The notes beneath the pieces were generated by a model. It was given only the letters and a program-made list of their open reading frames with translations, ran no database searches and was not told where the DNA came from. A program made the position numbers and the translations under genes. A stretch of DNA of 64,000 bases from Pseudomonas lini (GTDB lineage Bacteria; Pseudomonadota; Gammaproteobacteria; Pseudomonadales; Pseudomonadaceae): NCBI RefSeq assembly GCF_030812475.1, contig NZ_JAUSSR010000018.1:1-64000 (forward strand). The letters are read 5' to 3'. Below are positions 61,519-64,000 of this stretch, piece by piece. The stretch's first letter is position 1, and each line of letters opens with the position of its first letter.

Positions 61519-62483
61519 ATGCCGATCTTCCCCCTCGTCAAAAGCTCCAGAGGGTCAAGCCGATGAAAGAAGTCAGTCTCTATACTCGCACAAGGGACAG
61601 GGGCGCCAGCGGCGAAGACCCGATGGTCCGTCGCCTGGCGATGGCCGAACTCAAGGAACGCTGGGCCCTGCTGTCCTTGACGCTACCGGGTTTCATTCTG
61701 GTCTTCCTGGTGCTGGCGGTGCCGCTGGGCTGGCTGTTCTGGCTCTCTGCGTTTGACAGCAATGGCGCGCTGACGCTGGACAACTACCTGCGCCTGTTAC
61801 GGCCGGTGTACCTGAGCAGTTTCCTCATCACCTTCCAGATGGCGTTCTGCGTCACGCTGGTGTGTGTGCTGCTGGGGTATCCGCTGGCCTACCTGCTGTC
61901 GCAACTGCCCGACCGCGCCAGCCAGATCTGCATGGCCTTCGTCCTGCTGCCGTTCTGGACCTCGATTCTGGTGCGCACCTACGCCTGGCTCGTGTTGTTG
62001 CAGCGCCAGGGGGTGATCAACAACTGGCTGCTCGACCTGGGCCTGATCCATGAACCGCTGGCGCTGGTGAACAACTTCTTCGGTACCGTCGTCGGCATGG
62101 TGCACGTCATGTTGCCGTTCATGGTGCTGCCGCTTTACGACAAGATGAAAAACATCGATCCGCTGTTGATGTCGGCAGCGGCCAATTGCGGTGCCACGCC
62201 GTCCCAGGCATTCCGTCAGGTCTTCTTGCGGTTGTCGCTGCCTGGCCTGGCGTCGGGCATCACGCTGGTCTTTGTGATCTGCCTGGGCTTCTACCTGACC
62301 CCGGCATTGTTGGGCGGTGGCAGGGTGTCGATGTGGTCGATGAAAATCAGCGACACCATTGCCCTGTACGGCAACTGGGGGGCGGCGAGTGCGTTGGGTG
62401 TGGCCTTGCTGGTCGCCACGGTGCTGATCCTCTGGGGGATGCGCAAACTGTTCGGGCTTAATGGACAAGGGAGGACCGACTGA
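61515..62483 (+). CDS. ABC permease 1 (PotB type)
   Basis: The ATG at 61515 overlaps the ATPase stop (ATGA); 322 residues. A polar N-terminal segment of ~45 residues precedes six membrane helices (LTLPGFILVFLVLAVPLGWL first). The EAA loop is AAANCGATPSQAFRQVFLRL. Paired with permease 2 to form the transmembrane pore. Confidence 0.92.
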   Translation: MNADLPPRQKLQRVKPMKEVSLYTRTRDRGASGEDPMVRRLAMAELKERWALLSLTLPGFILVFLVLAVPLGWLFWLSAFDSNGALTLDNYLRLLRPVYLSSFLITFQMAFCVTLVCVLLGYPLAYLLSQLPDRASQICMAFVLLPFWTSILVRTYAWLVLLQRQGVINNWLLDLGLIHEPLALVNNFFGTVVGMVHVMLPFMVLPLYDKMKNIDPLLMSAAANCGATPSQAFRQVFLRLSLPGLASGITLVFVICLGFYLTPALLGGGRVSMWSMKISDTIALYGNWGAASALGVALLVATVLILWGMRKLFGLNGQGRTD

Positions 62484-63310
62484 TGTTCAAGCTCAATCAA
62501 GCGGTGACGCCGACGCAGATCACCCACGCGCACCGGCTCTGGTTATACGCGCTCGTCGGGTTGATCCTGCTCTTCCTGATCATTCCGTGCCTGATCGTCA
62601 TTCCGATGTCGTTCTCCGCGTCGCAATACCTGGAGTTTCCGCCCCGGGAATGGAGCCTGCGCTGGTACGAGGCTTACCTGGGGTCGCCCGAGTGGATGAT
62701 GGCGACCTGGGTCACGGTGAAAGTGGCGGTCATCTCGACCTGCATCGCCACGGTGCTGGGCACGCTGGCAGCCTATGGCCTGTCGCAGGTGCGCGGCAGC
62801 GCGGCGAAGCTGGTCAACAGCCTGATGATGCTGCCGATGCTTGTACCGATCATCCTGGTGGCGGTCGGCGTGTTCTTCGTCTATTCGCGTACCGGGCTGA
62901 ACAACTCCATCACCGGCCTGGTATTGGCTCACAGTGTGCTGGCGATACCCTTTGTGCTGATCGCCGTGGGCAATGGCCTGCAGGGCTACGACATGAATCA
63001 GGAAATGGCGGCACGCAGCCTGGGCGCTTCGCGGCCCTGGGCTTTCCTGACAGTGACCTTGCCGCAATTGCGCTTGTCGATCTGTTCCGGCGCGCTGTTT
63101 GCCTTTATCGCTTCATTCGATGAGGTGGTCATTGCGCTGTTCATCGTTGGCGGTGAAAGCTCGACGCTGCCCCGGCGCATGTTTGCCAACATTCGCGATC
63201 AGATCGATCCGACTGTGGCCGCGGTGTCGACCTTGATGATTGTGCTGTCGATCCTCCTGCTGGTGGCGATGCAGTACATCAAGCGTCTGGAGCGTCGTCA
63301 GCAACACTGA
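62483..63310 (+). CDS. ABC permease 2 (PotC type)
   Basis: 275 residues with six helices (LYALVGLILLFLIIPCLIVI first). The EAA loop is AARSLGASRPWAFLTVTLPQ. The start overlaps the permease 1 stop by one base (TGATG). The last gene of the importer operon before a strong terminator. Confidence 0.93.
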   Translation: MFKLNQAVTPTQITHAHRLWLYALVGLILLFLIIPCLIVIPMSFSASQYLEFPPREWSLRWYEAYLGSPEWMMATWVTVKVAVISTCIATVLGTLAAYGLSQVRGSAAKLVNSLMMLPMLVPIILVAVGVFFVYSRTGLNNSITGLVLAHSVLAIPFVLIAVGNGLQGYDMNQEMAARSLGASRPWAFLTVTLPQLRLSICSGALFAFIASFDEVVIALFIVGGESSTLPRRMFANIRDQIDPTVAAVSTLMIVLSILLLVAMQYIKRLERRQQH

Positions 63311-63330
63311 TTCGCTACGCGGGTGCCCAT

Positions 63331-63367
63331 AAAAAAACGCATGGACCCGGGTCCATGCGTTTTTTTT
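63331..63367. terminator. Bidirectional terminator
   Basis: AAAAAAACGCATGGACC and GGTCCATGCGTTTTTTT form a nearly perfect palindrome with A and T runs on either side. It serves the importer operon and the convergent bicupin gene. Confidence 0.95.
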
Positions 63368-63389
63368 CGGCCCTACGAGTGCAGCGCTG

Positions 63390-64000
63390 TTACTCGAAGT
63401 AGATGGTTTTCGCCGAATCGTATGCCGGAGCGTCGAAGCTGATGAACAGCGCCGATTGCTTGCCTTCGACGTAATACTTGTGTGGGACATTCTGCGGAAT
63501 GGAAACGTAATCGCCTTGCTTCAGGATGCGATCTTCAGTCGGGGTCACGACCCGCGCGCTGCCGCTGAGAAGAATCAGCGAGTGATCGGCGTCAGGGTGA
63601 CTGTGATTTTTCAGCTCGGAGAACATCTCCACCAGATTGACGCGCTTTTGCGGCGTCTTGATCAAGGTCCAGCCACGGTCACTGGGGTCATTCCAGCCAG
63701 GCGGGCTGGCCATGACCGCTTGCTGTTTCTTGACGACTGGCGTGGGGCCATTGGTTGGCGTGGAGAAATCGACGGCAGTGGCCTTCGCCATGTCGATGGT
63801 GGGCACATCAAAACCCAGGAGCAGGACTTTCTCCTTATCCAGCGGCGTCATCCGATAAGCCTGTCCCGGCGGGATCGCCAGGTAATCGCCGGCTGCGAGG
63901 GCCACTTCCCGGTCCGCGAAGCGAACCTGCACGTTGCCTTGCAGCACGATCAGCGTGCGCTCGCCGATGTCATGCCTGACCACCGGCGTCTGCTGGTCGA
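63390..64000 (-). CDS. Bicupin protein, N-terminus outside the window
   Basis: The frame is open to the window edge (before MVRHDIGERTL there is still DQQTPV in frame), so the start lies to the right. Two cupin modules are seen. In the first, GERTLIVLQGNVQVRFADRE and LAAGDYLAIPPGQAYRM lack the usual His ligands. In the second, HSHPDADHSLILLSGSARVV and ILKQGDYVSIPQNVPHKYYV keep a full HxH...H set. This suggests one metal-binding and one structural cupin. It ends with a conserved ISFDAPAYDSAKTIYFE. Confidence 0.85.
   Translation of the reverse strand, partial: DQQTPVVRHDIGERTLIVLQGNVQVRFADREVALAAGDYLAIPPGQAYRMTPLDKEKVLLLGFDVPTIDMAKATAVDFSTPTNGPTPVVKKQQAVMASPPGWNDPSDRGWTLIKTPQKRVNLVEMFSELKNHSHPDADHSLILLSGSARVVTPTEDRILKQGDYVSIPQNVPHKYYVEGKQSALFISFDAPAYDSAKTIYFE

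Noticed and set aside
1..64000. CRISPR arrays or prophage modules
   Set aside because: No regularly spaced direct repeats, cas genes, capsid, terminase or tail genes were seen; only an integrase tail relic and repeat scars.

Overview
The window comes from a fluorescens-type Pseudomonas chromosome. This is judged from the 3' end of a Pseudomonas-like 5S rRNA at position 1, the tRNA-Phe, the high GC with GTGTAGGAGC-type REP palindromes, an Aer transducer of Pseudomonas type, and the many IclR, LysR, MarR and AraC regulated catabolic modules. Nothing points to a plasmid or an intact prophage.

Layout. 1-1220: end of an rRNA operon, its terminator, then two broken genes (an IlvA fragment and a GGDEF fragment). 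1.5-11.9 kb: small accessory genes on both strands (unknown Cys/Gly-rich protein, PRC-barrel protein, thioesterase, Aer, phosphoesterase, DUF6124-like protein, Lys-rich basic protein, Nudix and VOC proteins). They are mixed with decaying genes: a PHA-depolymerase-like hydrolase with an in-frame stop, a shrunken membrane-protein copy, and LuxR and MFS remnants next to tRNA-Phe. 11.9-19.4 kb: a large chemoreceptor, REP palindromes, an amidase, an MHS-family transporter and a porin.

19.98-33.9 kb: a minus-strand catabolic cluster of fifteen genes, tightly packed with many 4-8 nt overlaps and ending in a good terminator. It encodes an ABC importer (ATPase, binding protein, permease), SDR, cupin, alpha/beta hydrolase, IclR regulator, a second SDR without the usual Tyr/Lys, a ThDP enzyme, aspartate dehydrogenase, aldehyde dehydrogenase, a two-domain VOC dioxygenase, a small helical protein, a Rieske oxygenase and its reductase. 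From memory, the gene order resembles the P. aeruginosa PAO1 region near PA3498-PA3514, whose substrate I do not know. Three related palindromes upstream fit IclR operators.

34.2-44.2 kb: small regulator and oxidoreductase groups (AraC with SDR-VOC-reductase, LysR with aldo/keto reductase), a methyltransferase plus a decayed copy, and two unknown exported proteins. 44.3-51.1 kb: a LysR-flanked module in which RidA is divergent from an operon of isochorismatase-type hydrolase, ABM-domain membrane protein, Tat-exported amidohydrolase and an MFS exporter with a C-terminal ABM-like extension. Two identical 10-bp palindromes 22 bp apart sit in the divergent promoter. 51.2-51.7 kb: mobile-element scar (23-bp inverted repeats, integrase tail).

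51.8-63.3 kb: a second catabolic system. A polyamine-type ABC importer (+) diverges from an aminotransferase, followed by MarR, a nitronate-monooxygenase-like enzyme, two enoyl-CoA hydratases, a CoA-transferase and an acyl-CoA ligase (-). A 42-bp near-perfect palindrome in the divergent region is a strong MarR operator candidate. The reading is uptake of an amine or amino acid, deamination, CoA activation and a beta-oxidation-like breakdown. A bicupin protein runs off the right edge.
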